A stretch of DNA of 64,000 nt, from positions 1 through 64,000 of the forward strand of contig JAFKGQ010000022.1 in the NCBI GenBank assembly GCA_017307755.1, written 5' to 3'. The notes below the pieces were generated by a model, which was given only the letters and a program-made list of their open reading frames with translations, was not told the DNA's origin and searched no databases. Position numbers and translations under genes: made by a program. This document shows positions 45,251-54,846 of the stretch, one piece after another. This stretch comes from Chitinophagaceae bacterium (GTDB taxonomy: Bacteria; Bacteroidota; Bacteroidia; Chitinophagales; Chitinophagaceae). Every line of letters starts with the position of its first letter. The first letter of the stretch is position 1.

Positions 45251-48200
45251 ATGCAAAAGAATTGCTATTGGCTATTCACAACCCTATTACTCACTTTCCT
45301 GCTGAATGTTCATGCTGCCGGCAGGGCCCAGGGCATCACGCTGTCGGGGAAGGACCTCACCTTAAAACAGGTCTTTACGGCGATAGAAAAACAGACGGGG
45401 TATGTGCTTCTTAGTAAGAAAAATATTTTCGACCAGACAAAAAAAGTTTCGTTCTCCGTGTCCGGCATGCCGCTGCGCGATTTTCTAAACCTGGTGCTAA
45501 AAGATCAGCCGTTGGAGTATGTCATCGAAGGGAAAACAATTCTCGTTTCCAGAAAAGAACCACCGCCCGGATCTTCCATTACGCCTGCCGAGGCAGCACC
45601 ATCACCTGTGAAGGTACGGATTGTGGATTCCCTGGGCTATCCCCTTGAAGGAGCTTCGGTCCTTATAAACACCAGGAGAGCGGGTTTTACGGACGGCGAG
45701 GGCGTATTTACCGTCAGTGCAGAAGTCGGCGATGTCGTGGTCGCTTCTTATGTGGGCTACGAAACAAAAAAGATCGTCCTTACCGCAGCCCATATCGGGA
45801 ATGCTGTTGTCAACATCAGCCTGCAACAATCCATCGATAATCTGAGAGATGTGAATGTCGTGGTAAATACGGGATATCAGTCACTGCCCAAAGAAAGGGC
45901 CACGGGGTCTTTTGGGGTCGTTACGGCCAAACAGCTGGCCCAGGTGCCTGTTGTAAGTGTGCTTGAAAGACTGCAGGGCATGGTTCCGGGTGTGGACATC
46001 TCCACGAAGACGACGGCGGGTCAGAGCCGTAACGGCACCGTCACTATACGGGGCCTTTCCACGATCAAAAGCAGCTATACTTTGGTGAGTACAGACCCGC
46101 TGCTGGTGATCGACGGGTTCCCTTCCCAGATGTCCATCTCCAAGGGGGCATTGGATTATCTTAACCCCGACGATATCGAGCAGATCACTTTTCTCAAAGA
46201 TGCAGCCGCTGCCTCTATATGGGGTATTCAGGCTGCCAATGGGGTCATAGTAGTGACTACCAAAAAAGGTGTGCGTAACGCCAGGCCTACGCTGGGTTTT
46301 ACAACCACATTGGGTACGAGCAGCAAGCCGGGAGCAAAGTACGGCACGTTGATGAACATGAAGGATTACATTGGAATGGAAACGGAGCTGATCGACAAAG
46401 GCAGGCTCCTTGATCCTACCAAAACGACGTCAGGTATCCTACCCCCCAATAACAGCCAGGCCCAGGCTATCTACTGGAGCTACAAGCGGGGGGAGATCTC
46501 CCAGGATCAGATGAATCAAAAGCTGAATGCACTGGCTGCCATCGATAATGGCGATGAGATCTCCAAGTACCTGTTGCAACCTCCTTCGACCCAACAATAC
46601 AACCTATCCATTTCCGGAGGTGGACCCAACAGCTCTTATTTTGTCTCCGGCTATCTTTACCAGGACAAACGGATCTACCGCAGCAATACCAACAAGGGCT
46701 ATTCCCTGCATGCGGGCGGTACCTCCGCTTTTTTGGATGGCCTGATCACGGCGTCTTACGACCTCACTTTCGCCAATACCAGGGATAAGATAAATTGGGC
46801 AGCTGTAAAGGCTATGAGTGTCGACATCACCGGCATGCGTCCGTATGACCGGCTGGTGGACGATTCGGGCCATGTGGTGTATTACGATGTGCTCACTGTT
46901 CCTGCCATCGCACGCAATCTTGAAAGCAAGGGTTACCTGCCTTTCCGGTATTCGCCCATCGACGAGCTGAACTATTCCAATACCATCCAGAACAACAATA
47001 ATTTCAATTTCAACGGCTCCATCAGCGGGAAAATAACGCCGTGGCTGAATGCGGTGGTAGCCGGCAATATCAGCCGGACATTCACGGATAGGGAAACTTA
47101 CTGGGAACCGGATAGCTATGACGCCAGGATAATGGTCAACACGGCTACCAGCCTCAATGCCGCGGGCGTCCGTGTCAACGGCATTCCTCCCGGAGGAAAG
47201 GATCAACTGGCCAATGCGCTCGGAAGGAGTTATGGCGTCCGGGGTTTGCTGAACATTAATAAGAACTGGGAAAACAAGCATCAGCTGAGCATGGTCATCG
47301 GGACCGAGATAAGGGAGAACTACAACAAATCTTCCAGCGAGACACGCTATGGATTCGATAAAGCGATCAATGCCTACACACCGGTGAACGCGTTCGTGAA
47401 CTATATCGATATGTATGGGACTTCCCAGAATATTAGAACAACAACGTCACCCGTCTCGGAGCAAACCATCCGGTCAATGTCTTATTATGGCAACGGTGCT
47501 TATACGTTCAATAACAAATATACCGTCTCCGGCAGCGCACGGTTTGACGACCAGAACCTGCTGGGTGTCGAGCGCCGCAAAAGGGCCATCCCCCTATGGT
47601 CCTCCGGGGTAAAATGGAACATCGGCAAGGAAGACTTTATGAAGCACATCGGATGGGTCGACCGTCTTGCCCTCCGCTTCACCTACGGTTTCAGCGGCAA
47701 TGCGCCGCAAGGGTATGCGCCGGTGACCGTCGTCAGCCTGTATAGTGATTATTTAACCGGTCTCCGGGTAGGCAATATCGTCACTCCTGCCATAGACAAC
47801 CTGGCGTGGGAGAAAACACGTATGGTCAATTACGGCTTGGATTTCTCCTTATTCAAGAACAGGTTTTCCGGTTCCCTTGAATATTACAGGAAATATACGA
47901 CGGATGTCATCTGGCAGCTGCCGATCAACGGCACGTATGGCTTTACCACCCTTGCGTTCAATACCGCCAACCTGCATGGCAACGGCATAGACATCGGACT
48001 CAATGTCATATCGTTGCAAACAAAGGACTGGAAACTGACCCACTATCTGAATATCTCTTACAATACGAATATCATCAGGGACCTTCGTTTCAAGAAGCCT
48101 ACCACTTCGTTCGGGGCTGAATACCTGTATAACGGCTACCCGACGGATTACCTCTTCTCTTATAAATGGGCCGGTCTGGACAGTACCGGTCAGTCCCTGA

Positions 48201-48799
48201 TCGCCGATCCGAAAATAAAGGGTAAGACATATTCTGTATTGGAATATCCCTTTACGGATATCCGTGTCTACTCCGGGCGTACCACCTCTCCCTGGTTTGG
48301 CAGCTTTGGGAGTAGCCTGAACTATAAGGGGCTCGAGCTGAATGTGCAATTCCTGTATGCTTTTGGCGGTGTTTTTCGCAAGCCATCCATCAGTGACGTC
48401 GGATATTCGAACAATAATTATGTCGGACGGAGCGGTGATCTTGAGCATCGCTGGAAGAAGCCCGGAGACGAAGCATTTACCAATATCCCCGGGCTGGAAT
48501 TCGGGCCTGGCACCGTCTATTACACGAGCATCGGCCGTTATACGGAGTCCAGCTACCTGATCAGGAGCCGCAGCAATATCAAGCTGCAGCAGGTGATGCT
48601 TTCCTATCCGCTGCCCCTACGCTGGGCGCAAAAAATGGGCGCCAAGGGAGTATCGGTTTCGGCCGTCGCGCGCAACCTGGGCATGATCTGGGCGGCCAAC
48701 AAGGAGAAGATGGACCCCGACTATCTCTATACGACAGGCAACAACTACCAGATACCGCCCATTGTCTCCTATTCCTTTAGGATCTCTATGAATTTCTAA
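45251..48799 (+). CDS. SusC/RagA TonB-dependent receptor with STN domain
   Basis: A 1182-residue outer-membrane receptor. Export signal (YWLFTTLLLTFLLNVHAAG), STN domain (LSGKDLTLKQVFTAIEKQTG), carboxypeptidase-regulatory-like domain (LGYPLEGASVLINTRRAGFT), TonB-box region, plug (VSVLERLQGMVPGVDISTKT) and barrel ending PIVSYSFRISMNF. The STN domain would signal to the FecR upstream. SusD follows 8 bp later. The ligand is unknown; the ABC and MutS-like genes downstream, with no glycosidases, suggest it may not be a glycan. Confidence 0.92.
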   Translation: MQKNCYWLFTTLLLTFLLNVHAAGRAQGITLSGKDLTLKQVFTAIEKQTGYVLLSKKNIFDQTKKVSFSVSGMPLRDFLNLVLKDQPLEYVIEGKTILVSRKEPPPGSSITPAEAAPSPVKVRIVDSLGYPLEGASVLINTRRAGFTDGEGVFTVSAEVGDVVVASYVGYETKKIVLTAAHIGNAVVNISLQQSIDNLRDVNVVVNTGYQSLPKERATGSFGVVTAKQLAQVPVVSVLERLQGMVPGVDISTKTTAGQSRNGTVTIRGLSTIKSSYTLVSTDPLLVIDGFPSQMSISKGALDYLNPDDIEQITFLKDAAAASIWGIQAANGVIVVTTKKGVRNARPTLGFTTTLGTSSKPGAKYGTLMNMKDYIGMETELIDKGRLLDPTKTTSGILPPNNSQAQAIYWSYKRGEISQDQMNQKLNALAAIDNGDEISKYLLQPPSTQQYNLSISGGGPNSSYFVSGYLYQDKRIYRSNTNKGYSLHAGGTSAFLDGLITASYDLTFANTRDKINWAAVKAMSVDITGMRPYDRLVDDSGHVVYYDVLTVPAIARNLESKGYLPFRYSPIDELNYSNTIQNNNNFNFNGSISGKITPWLNAVVAGNISRTFTDRETYWEPDSYDARIMVNTATSLNAAGVRVNGIPPGGKDQLANALGRSYGVRGLLNINKNWENKHQLSMVIGTEIRENYNKSSSETRYGFDKAINAYTPVNAFVNYIDMYGTSQNIRTTTSPVSEQTIRSMSYYGNGAYTFNNKYTVSGSARFDDQNLLGVERRKRAIPLWSSGVKWNIGKEDFMKHIGWVDRLALRFTYGFSGNAPQGYAPVTVVSLYSDYLTGLRVGNIVTPAIDNLAWEKTRMVNYGLDFSLFKNRFSGSLEYYRKYTTDVIWQLPINGTYGFTTLAFNTANLHGNGIDIGLNVISLQTKDWKLTHYLNISYNTNIIRDLRFKKPTTSFGAEYLYNGYPTDYLFSYKWAGLDSTGQSLIADPKIKGKTYSVLEYPFTDIRVYSGRTTSPWFGSFGSSLNYKGLELNVQFLYAFGGVFRKPSISDVGYSNNNYVGRSGDLEHRWKKPGDEAFTNIPGLEFGPGTVYYTSIGRYTESSYLIRSRSNIKLQQVMLSYPLPLRWAQKMGAKGVSVSAVARNLGMIWAANKEKMDPDYLYTTGNNYQIPPIVSYSFRISMNF

Positions 48800-48807
48800 A
48801 CAGAAAA

Positions 48808-50187
48808 ATGTACCATCAAATGCATATAAGAATATTTACGATACTGCTGTTTGCGCTTTCGCTGGCTTCCTGCCGGAAATATGTCGAGGATGTACCTGTG
48901 CAGGGACAACGGGTGCTGGTGTATACCGAAGACTACCGGGCCCTGCTGGATAACCGGGATAAGCAGGAAGTAGCCCTTGGTATGGCTGCACAGCTGAGCT
49001 GCGATGATCTCGACCTGGCAGACCCCGTGGTAGCAAGCTACGTAGGCGGGAATACGATCCAACAGGCCATGTACACCTGGGCCAAGCCATTCTACCAGGT
49101 AGATCAGACGGATTATGACTGGAATTACCTGTATGCCAGCATGTATGTCTATAATGTCGTCATCAACGGCGTATTGGGCAGTAAGGGAGGGGATCTGACC
49201 TTAAGGAACGATCTCCTGGGTGAAGCGTTGATCCAGCGGGCCTTTACCTATTTTATGCTCGTCAATATGTATGCCCGGCAATATGATGCATCCACCGCGG
49301 CAAAGGATCCCGGCGTGCCTGTGCTGCTGAAACCGGTGTTGTTTGTAGACCTCACCAGGGCTTCGGTGCAGGCCACTTATGACCAGATATTGGCGGACAT
49401 CCGCCTGGCGATACCGTTGTTGCCCGGCGTGCAGCAATACAAATCCAGGGCCGGGAAAGCCGCGGCCTATGCGTTGCTGTCGAAAGTATATCTCAATATG
49501 AGGGACTTTAGCAACGCGGCGGCTTATGCCGACAGCACATTGGCCATTTCGGGGGATCTCTATGACTATAATACCTCGGTGGCGGCGAACCCCTATATTT
49601 TTCCCACCCAGTTCAACGACAAACAGGTGCTCCTGCGGAAAGTGCCCCGTCAAATATTTAGCGCTCCGCAGCTCAGCCAGTCTTTGCTGGACTTGCTGGG
49701 GACCAAAGACCTGCGGTATGCGCTTTTTGTACGCACCGGCGACAAATTCTATCCTGCTTTCTCCGGCATGGGATTCTGGTCGAGGGATAAATATGGCGAC
49801 GGCTCGGCTGTGGGACTGACTGTGAACGAAACCTGGCTGATCAAGGCGGAATGTCTCGCGCGCAGCGGAAAAAAGGATGAAGCCGTCACTATGCTGAATA
49901 CGCTGCGAAAGTTCCGTTTCCTGCCGGCAGACTATGCCGATCTGACCGCCGGCACAGCCGATGAGGCTTTACAGCTTGTCGTCGATGAGAGAAGACGCGA
50001 GTTTTTCGGCACCGGTCTGCGGTGGTTCGACCAGCGGCGGCTGGATAAAGATCCTTTGTTCGCCAGGACGGTGACGAGGACATTGAATGGAACCACCTAT
50101 ACGCTTGCCCCGGGCAGCAATGGCTTTGTTTTCCCGCTGTCCCCCATGCTGATCTCCCAGAACCCGGAGATGAAGCAAAACCCATAA
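48808..50187 (+). CDS. SusD/RagB family lipoprotein
   Basis: A 459-residue lipoprotein; ATG at 48808 or the internal ATG at 48820. Lipobox LALASC-like segment (LLFALSLASCRK). SusD motifs: LGEALIQRAFTYFMLVNMYA, DPGVPVLLKPV and the C-terminal signature RREFFGTGLRWFDQRRLD. It ends in MKQNP, the usual SusD tail. After the stop, two further mini-copies of that tail are seen before the ABC gene (50206 and 50246). Confidence 0.92.
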   Translation: MYHQMHIRIFTILLFALSLASCRKYVEDVPVQGQRVLVYTEDYRALLDNRDKQEVALGMAAQLSCDDLDLADPVVASYVGGNTIQQAMYTWAKPFYQVDQTDYDWNYLYASMYVYNVVINGVLGSKGGDLTLRNDLLGEALIQRAFTYFMLVNMYARQYDASTAAKDPGVPVLLKPVLFVDLTRASVQATYDQILADIRLAIPLLPGVQQYKSRAGKAAAYALLSKVYLNMRDFSNAAAYADSTLAISGDLYDYNTSVAANPYIFPTQFNDKQVLLRKVPRQIFSAPQLSQSLLDLLGTKDLRYALFVRTGDKFYPAFSGMGFWSRDKYGDGSAVGLTVNETWLIKAECLARSGKKDEAVTMLNTLRKFRFLPADYADLTAGTADEALQLVVDERRREFFGTGLRWFDQRRLDKDPLFARTVTRTLNGTTYTLAPGSNGFVFPLSPMLISQNPEMKQNP

Positions 50188-50266
50188 TGATCACCTGGTA
50201 AATAGATGAAACGGAATCCTTAATTATCGTCCGGTAAATGAATAAATGAAGCAAAATCCATAATGA
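50170..50266. repeat. Threefold imperfect repeat of the SusD tail
   Basis: A 21-bp unit starting ATGAA occurs at 50170-50190, 50206-50226 and 50246-50266 (spacings 36 and 40). The first encodes the SusD end MKQNP-stop. The second and third each read as a five-codon frame, MKRNP and MKQNP plus TAA. Copies one and three differ by one base. This looks like duplication of the end of the SusD gene in front of the ABC ATPase start at 50263, which lies inside the third copy. Confidence 0.6.
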
Positions 50267-51195
50267 ATAAAAGCATAGTAAAGATAGAGGGGCTGTCCCA
50301 TCGATATACGGCCAACTGGGCTATCCGGGACATCAATATCGACATCGGGAGGACAAGTATCGTAGGGCTATTAGGGTCCAACGGCGCCGGGAAATCCACT
50401 ACCATGAATATCCTGTGCGGGGCGTTGAAGCAGACGGAAGGCAATGTTTTTATCAATGGGATCGATATGCGGGGAGATCCGGCATTGGCCAAGAAGGAGA
50501 TCGGTTTTCTCCCACAAAACCCGCCGTTGTATATGGACCTCACGGTGGACGAGTATCTGCGTTATTGCGCGGGTCTGCGGCTGATGCCCAGGCAGGCGAT
50601 CCCGGCGGCCGTCGCGGAAGTAAAAGAGCGCTGCGGTATCGCTCATTTCAGCGAGCGTCTCATAAAGAACCTTTCCGGGGGGTACCGTCAGCGGGTGGGG
50701 ATAGCGCAGGCCATTGTCCACAAACCCCGCGTCGTTGTGCTGGATGAGCCGACGAACGGCCTGGACCCCAACCAGGTAATCGAAGTAAGGGCCCTGATAA
50801 AGGAGATTGCCAGGGAAAGGGTGGTGATATTTTCTTCTCATATCCTTTCGGAGGTGCAGCTGTTGTGCCAGGAGATCAAGATGATAGAGAATGGCAGGAT
50901 CGTTTTTTCCGACACGATGGATGCATTCAACAACTATATCGAGCCCAGCAGCATGCTCGTCCATTTTGGGAACATGCCGGTTGCACAGGAGCTTGAAAAG
51001 ATCCCGGGCGTTATCAATACGCAAATGCTGACAGAACGGCTGGTCCGTGTGTATTTCAACGGTGACCAGGACATTACGGAAAGGGTAGTGACGGCAAGCG
51101 TACAACATGGATGGCGTCTACGGGAGATCAACCTGGAGAAGAATTCCGTGGAGGAAGTATTTAAACAATTATCCCAACATTCACGACAATCCTAA
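50263..51195 (+). CDS. ABC transporter ATP-binding protein (GldA-like)
   Basis: A 310-residue ATPase: Walker A GSNGAGKSTTMNIL near residue 38, Q-loop FLPQNPPLY, signature NLSGGYRQRVGIAQAIVHKP, Walker B VVVLDEPTNGLDPNQVIEV, H-loop IFSSHILSEVQLL. The C-terminal ~80 residues are the usual extension of GldA and drug exporters. The stop (TAA) is directly followed by the ATG of the permease gene, so the two are coupled. Most GldA-type pairs belong to gliding motility or export; here the context is a SusC/SusD locus. Confidence 0.9.
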   Translation: MNKSIVKIEGLSHRYTANWAIRDINIDIGRTSIVGLLGSNGAGKSTTMNILCGALKQTEGNVFINGIDMRGDPALAKKEIGFLPQNPPLYMDLTVDEYLRYCAGLRLMPRQAIPAAVAEVKERCGIAHFSERLIKNLSGGYRQRVGIAQAIVHKPRVVVLDEPTNGLDPNQVIEVRALIKEIARERVVIFSSHILSEVQLLCQEIKMIENGRIVFSDTMDAFNNYIEPSSMLVHFGNMPVAQELEKIPGVINTQMLTERLVRVYFNGDQDITERVVTASVQHGWRLREINLEKNSVEEVFKQLSQHSRQS

Positions 51196-53496
51196 ATGAA
51201 GACTATATTTCGAGTCGCAAGCACAGAATTAAAGACGCTGTTCTATTCACCGATTGCCTGGTTCCTGATCATCATTTTTTTTATACAGGCAGGTATCCCT
51301 TATCTTGCCACGCTCGAGTCCCTTGCCCGTGACCAGGATGCCGGCCTAAAGCTTAACATCAGCTTTATCGATGTGATATTCTTTGGCAACCGGGGAGTAT
51401 TCAGCTCCGTGATGCAAAACCTGTATCTGTACCTGCCGCTGCTGACCATGGGGCTGATCAGCAGGGAGACCAGCAGCGGGACGATCCGGCTGCTGTATTC
51501 TTCTCCTATCCATGTGCGGGATATCGTGCTGGGAAAATTCCTCGCTATGATGGTCATGTGTCTGCTGCTAGTGGCGGTAGTAGGGGTATTTGTCGGCTCC
51601 AGCTATTTTACGGTGCAATCGCCGGATACAGGAAAGCTGTTGAGCAGCCTGCTGGGGCTTTATCTTTTGCTCTGCGCTTATGCCGCCATCGGGCTGTTCA
51701 TGTCTTCCCTTACCAACTACCAGGTGGTGGCGGCGGTTTGTACATTTATGGTCGTATGGGTATTGCAATATGTCGGCGGCCTCTGGCAGGGAGTCGCCTT
51801 TGTGAGAAGCCTGACTTATTTTCTCTCGATCTCGGGCCGCACCGGCAAAATGCTTAATGGGCTCATTACCAGCAAGGACCTGATCTATTTTGTCCTGATC
51901 ATCTATCTTTTTCTTTCCCTTGCGATGTACAAGCTGAGGACAGGCATGGAATCAACACGTGCCGTCATCAGGGTGGGGAGATATACCCTGCTGTTATCTT
52001 CTGTACTGATGATCGGGTATGTCAGCTCCATTCCCCAATTGGTCGCCTATTTCGATGCCACGCGGGATCAGGATAATACGATCACGCCTTCCACGCAGCG
52101 GATCATCGCCGAGCTGGGCGACGAACCTTTGGAGGTGACGGGATATGCCAATATGCTGGACCAGTTCTTTGACTTCGGAAGCCCGGATGCGTATAACAGC
52201 AACTTGGGTAAATGGGAGCCGTATATGCGGTTTAAGCATAATATAGCCCTGAAGAACGTGATGTACTATGACACCATCAATCAGACCAATAATATGATGA
52301 GATGGTATCCCGGCAAAAACCTGGAACAGGTGGCCAAACAGGTGGCCGACAGCAGGGACCTGGGATTGAGTGAACTTAAAAAGCCATCGGAGATACGGAA
52401 GATCATCGACTTGTCGGATGAGCCGGGCTGGTATACGATGCAGCTGAAGTATAAAGGCAGAACGACCTTTTTGCGGGTGTTCCCCGACAACCAGCGATGG
52501 CCGTCTGAAACAGAAGTATCGGCTGCATTAAAGCGGCTGCTCCAGGCGAAAATGCCAAAAATCGTATTTGTCACAGGACACCTGGAGAGAAGCATCTATA
52601 AAATGGGCGACCGGGAGTACCGTATGATCACCAACCTGAAAAGCTTCCGCAATTCATTGCTGAACCAGGGATTTGATGTAGATACGCTGTCGCTTGAAAC
52701 AGAGGGCATACCTCCGGGTATTGCCGCCCTGGTGCTTGCGGATCCCAGGACTGTATTGTCGCCGGTGGCAATGGGGAAGCTCCAGCAATATATCGATCAG
52801 GGAGGTAACCTGCTTATTGCGGGGGAGCCGGGTAAACAATCTATCATCAATCCACTGATCAGACAGTTCGGCGTGCAACTGATGGACGGGACGATCGTCT
52901 ATCGCAGCAAGGACCTTCAGCCGGAGCTCGCTATTCCCTATGCCGCGGAAGGAACGCCGGAATTGTATCCGGGTCTGCAGCACAGCTATCACGAACGGTC
53001 GCTGGTCACCATGCCCACAGCTACCGCCCTGGCGTACATGGATACCGGCGGGTTTACCATAAAGTCCCTGTTGCTGACGGATTCATCAAAAAGCTGGCTC
53101 AAGAAGGGGAAACTGGTGACGGACTCCGCGGCGATAGAATATATGGCGAAAGAGGGCGACGAGCGTAAAGACTTTCCTACGGCAGTGAGCCTTACCCGTA
53201 AGATCAACCACCGACAGCAGCGCATTGTTATTGCCGGCGACGCAGATTTTATGGCAAATAAAGAACAACAACGGTTTAACGTCAGGGCGATCAACTTCAT
53301 TTTTAATACCGGGTTGTTCAGCTGGCTCAGCAATGGAGAGTTCCCTGTTTACAGCTCCAGACCGACGGCCATCGACACCAGGGTCTTTGTTACCAAAGAC
53401 CAGGTGAAAATGCACAGGATATTCTACTTGTGGGTGCTGCCGGGCATATTAGTGGTGTTTGGGACGATCTTATTGCTTCGCAGAAAAAGGAAATAA
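51196..53496 (+). CDS. ABC-2 permease fused to a GldG-like domain
   Basis: A 766-residue protein. Residues 1 to ~250 are an ABC-2-type permease (six membrane segments; TMGLISRETSSGTIRLLYSS is the family motif). Residues ~270-735 resemble the extracytoplasmic GldG/ABC-auxiliary domain (KIVFVTGHLERSIYKMG, LLIAGEPGKQSIINPLIRQF). A final membrane segment closes the chain (YLWVLPGILVVFGTILLL). GldF and GldG are usually separate proteins. The gene has no gap to the ATPase upstream and 6 bp to the MutS-like gene downstream. Confidence 0.85.
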   Translation: MKTIFRVASTELKTLFYSPIAWFLIIIFFIQAGIPYLATLESLARDQDAGLKLNISFIDVIFFGNRGVFSSVMQNLYLYLPLLTMGLISRETSSGTIRLLYSSPIHVRDIVLGKFLAMMVMCLLLVAVVGVFVGSSYFTVQSPDTGKLLSSLLGLYLLLCAYAAIGLFMSSLTNYQVVAAVCTFMVVWVLQYVGGLWQGVAFVRSLTYFLSISGRTGKMLNGLITSKDLIYFVLIIYLFLSLAMYKLRTGMESTRAVIRVGRYTLLLSSVLMIGYVSSIPQLVAYFDATRDQDNTITPSTQRIIAELGDEPLEVTGYANMLDQFFDFGSPDAYNSNLGKWEPYMRFKHNIALKNVMYYDTINQTNNMMRWYPGKNLEQVAKQVADSRDLGLSELKKPSEIRKIIDLSDEPGWYTMQLKYKGRTTFLRVFPDNQRWPSETEVSAALKRLLQAKMPKIVFVTGHLERSIYKMGDREYRMITNLKSFRNSLLNQGFDVDTLSLETEGIPPGIAALVLADPRTVLSPVAMGKLQQYIDQGGNLLIAGEPGKQSIINPLIRQFGVQLMDGTIVYRSKDLQPELAIPYAAEGTPELYPGLQHSYHERSLVTMPTATALAYMDTGGFTIKSLLLTDSSKSWLKKGKLVTDSAAIEYMAKEGDERKDFPTAVSLTRKINHRQQRIVIAGDADFMANKEQQRFNVRAINFIFNTGLFSWLSNGEFPVYSSRPTAIDTRVFVTKDQVKMHRIFYLWVLPGILVVFGTILLLRRKRK

Positions 53497-53502
53497 TAGA
53501 CC

Positions 53503-54846
53503 ATGGCATTTACAACGGACAAACAGACGCTGGATGATCTGAATGTGTTTGGAAAGCATGGCGGAGAGGGCATATTCCAGCTATTCAACCGCTGCGTCAC
53601 GAGAGGCGGGGCTGCTATGCTGGAAGAGATGTTCAGACATCCACTGTCTGATGAAAAGGCCATTAATGAACGCAGCGGCATCATAAAGAGATTGGCGGCG
53701 GCCGGTACCGGCTTTCCTTTCACCACTGCCTATTTCGATGCAGTGGAGACTTACCTCTCCAACACCGACGAACGTACCCGACTTAATACAGAGAACGTAT
53801 CCCTAGGCAGAAGACTAAGCGACATCGTTGCAAAAGATACGGAAACTGTACAGATCAGAAAAGGCATCCAGGCTGCCGTGTCTTTGCTCCGGGAATGTCA
53901 CGCTCTTGTTAAATCCTCATGTTTGACCCTTGAAAGCGGAAATCCACCAGAGATAGCGGGGGTCAGCTCGGTATTGGCTGATCCTTTGCTTCTCCCGGTA
54001 CTGGACTGCCCGGATGAAATTCCGCAGACCTCTTTTGCAGCTTTCGATGCGATACTGAGGTTCCGGCACAGGGACCTCATCCTGCAACTGCTGGGGCATC
54101 TCTACCGGCTGGACGTTTATGTGTCTGTAGCAAAAGTGGCGGCAGAACGTAATTTCTGCTTTCCCAAAGCAATACCCGGAGGGCGGCAGGAAGCAATGCT
54201 CGAAGGCGTTTACCATCCGTTGGTAAAGCAGGCGGTTGCTAATACATTGCATATTACCCCGGCCGGCAATGTTATCTTTCTCACCGGCGCCAACATGGCC
54301 GGCAAATCGACCTTGATGAGATCGGTGAGTATTGCGATATTGCTGGGTCATATGGGTATGCCTGTTCCTGCAGCCGGGCTGGAGTTTGCGGTGCTGGACG
54401 GAATGTACACGACCATCAATCTTCCGGACAACCTTGGCCTGGGAGCCAGTCATTTTTATGCCGAAGTATTACGGGTGAAACAGATGGCCCGGGAATTGGC
54501 GGCAGGCAAAAAACTATTTATCGTATTTGATGAGCTTTTCCGGGGTACTAATGTCAAAGATGCTTATGAAGCAACCATCGGCGTTACCCGCGGTTTTGCC
54601 TGGCGAAAGGATAGCATTTTTATTATATCCACGCATATCATAGAGGCGGCAGATGTATTGAAAACACAATGCGGAAATATTCAGTTCCTTTATCTGCCTA
54701 CCCGTATGAACGGTCATTTACCCGTCTATACCTACCGGGTTGAGCAGGGAGTTACGGATGACAGACACGGTATGATCATCATTCAAAATGAAGGCATACT
54801 CGATATTTTAAAAAACGGAAAGAATAAAGCTCAAGATCGGCGATGA
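53503..54846 (+). CDS. MutS-family ATPase, first of tandem pair
   Basis: A 447-residue protein that begins at the MutS core domain (LFNRCVTRGGAAMLEEMFRH, PLSDEKAINERS) and ends in a MutS ATPase. Walker A TGANMAGKST is at 261-270, Walker B LFIVFDELFRGTN, signature region LGASHFYAEVLRVKQM and H-loop IISTHIIEAADVL. The N-terminal mismatch-reading domain I (FXE motif) and domain II are absent, as are the endonuclease Smr domain and the C-terminal tail. It is therefore unlikely to start mismatch repair by itself. It overlaps its paralogue by 4 bp (ATGA) and follows the permease by 6 bp. Confidence 0.88.
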   Translation: MAFTTDKQTLDDLNVFGKHGGEGIFQLFNRCVTRGGAAMLEEMFRHPLSDEKAINERSGIIKRLAAAGTGFPFTTAYFDAVETYLSNTDERTRLNTENVSLGRRLSDIVAKDTETVQIRKGIQAAVSLLRECHALVKSSCLTLESGNPPEIAGVSSVLADPLLLPVLDCPDEIPQTSFAAFDAILRFRHRDLILQLLGHLYRLDVYVSVAKVAAERNFCFPKAIPGGRQEAMLEGVYHPLVKQAVANTLHITPAGNVIFLTGANMAGKSTLMRSVSIAILLGHMGMPVPAAGLEFAVLDGMYTTINLPDNLGLGASHFYAEVLRVKQMARELAAGKKLFIVFDELFRGTNVKDAYEATIGVTRGFAWRKDSIFIISTHIIEAADVLKTQCGNIQFLYLPTRMNGHLPVYTYRVEQGVTDDRHGMIIIQNEGILDILKNGKNKAQDRR

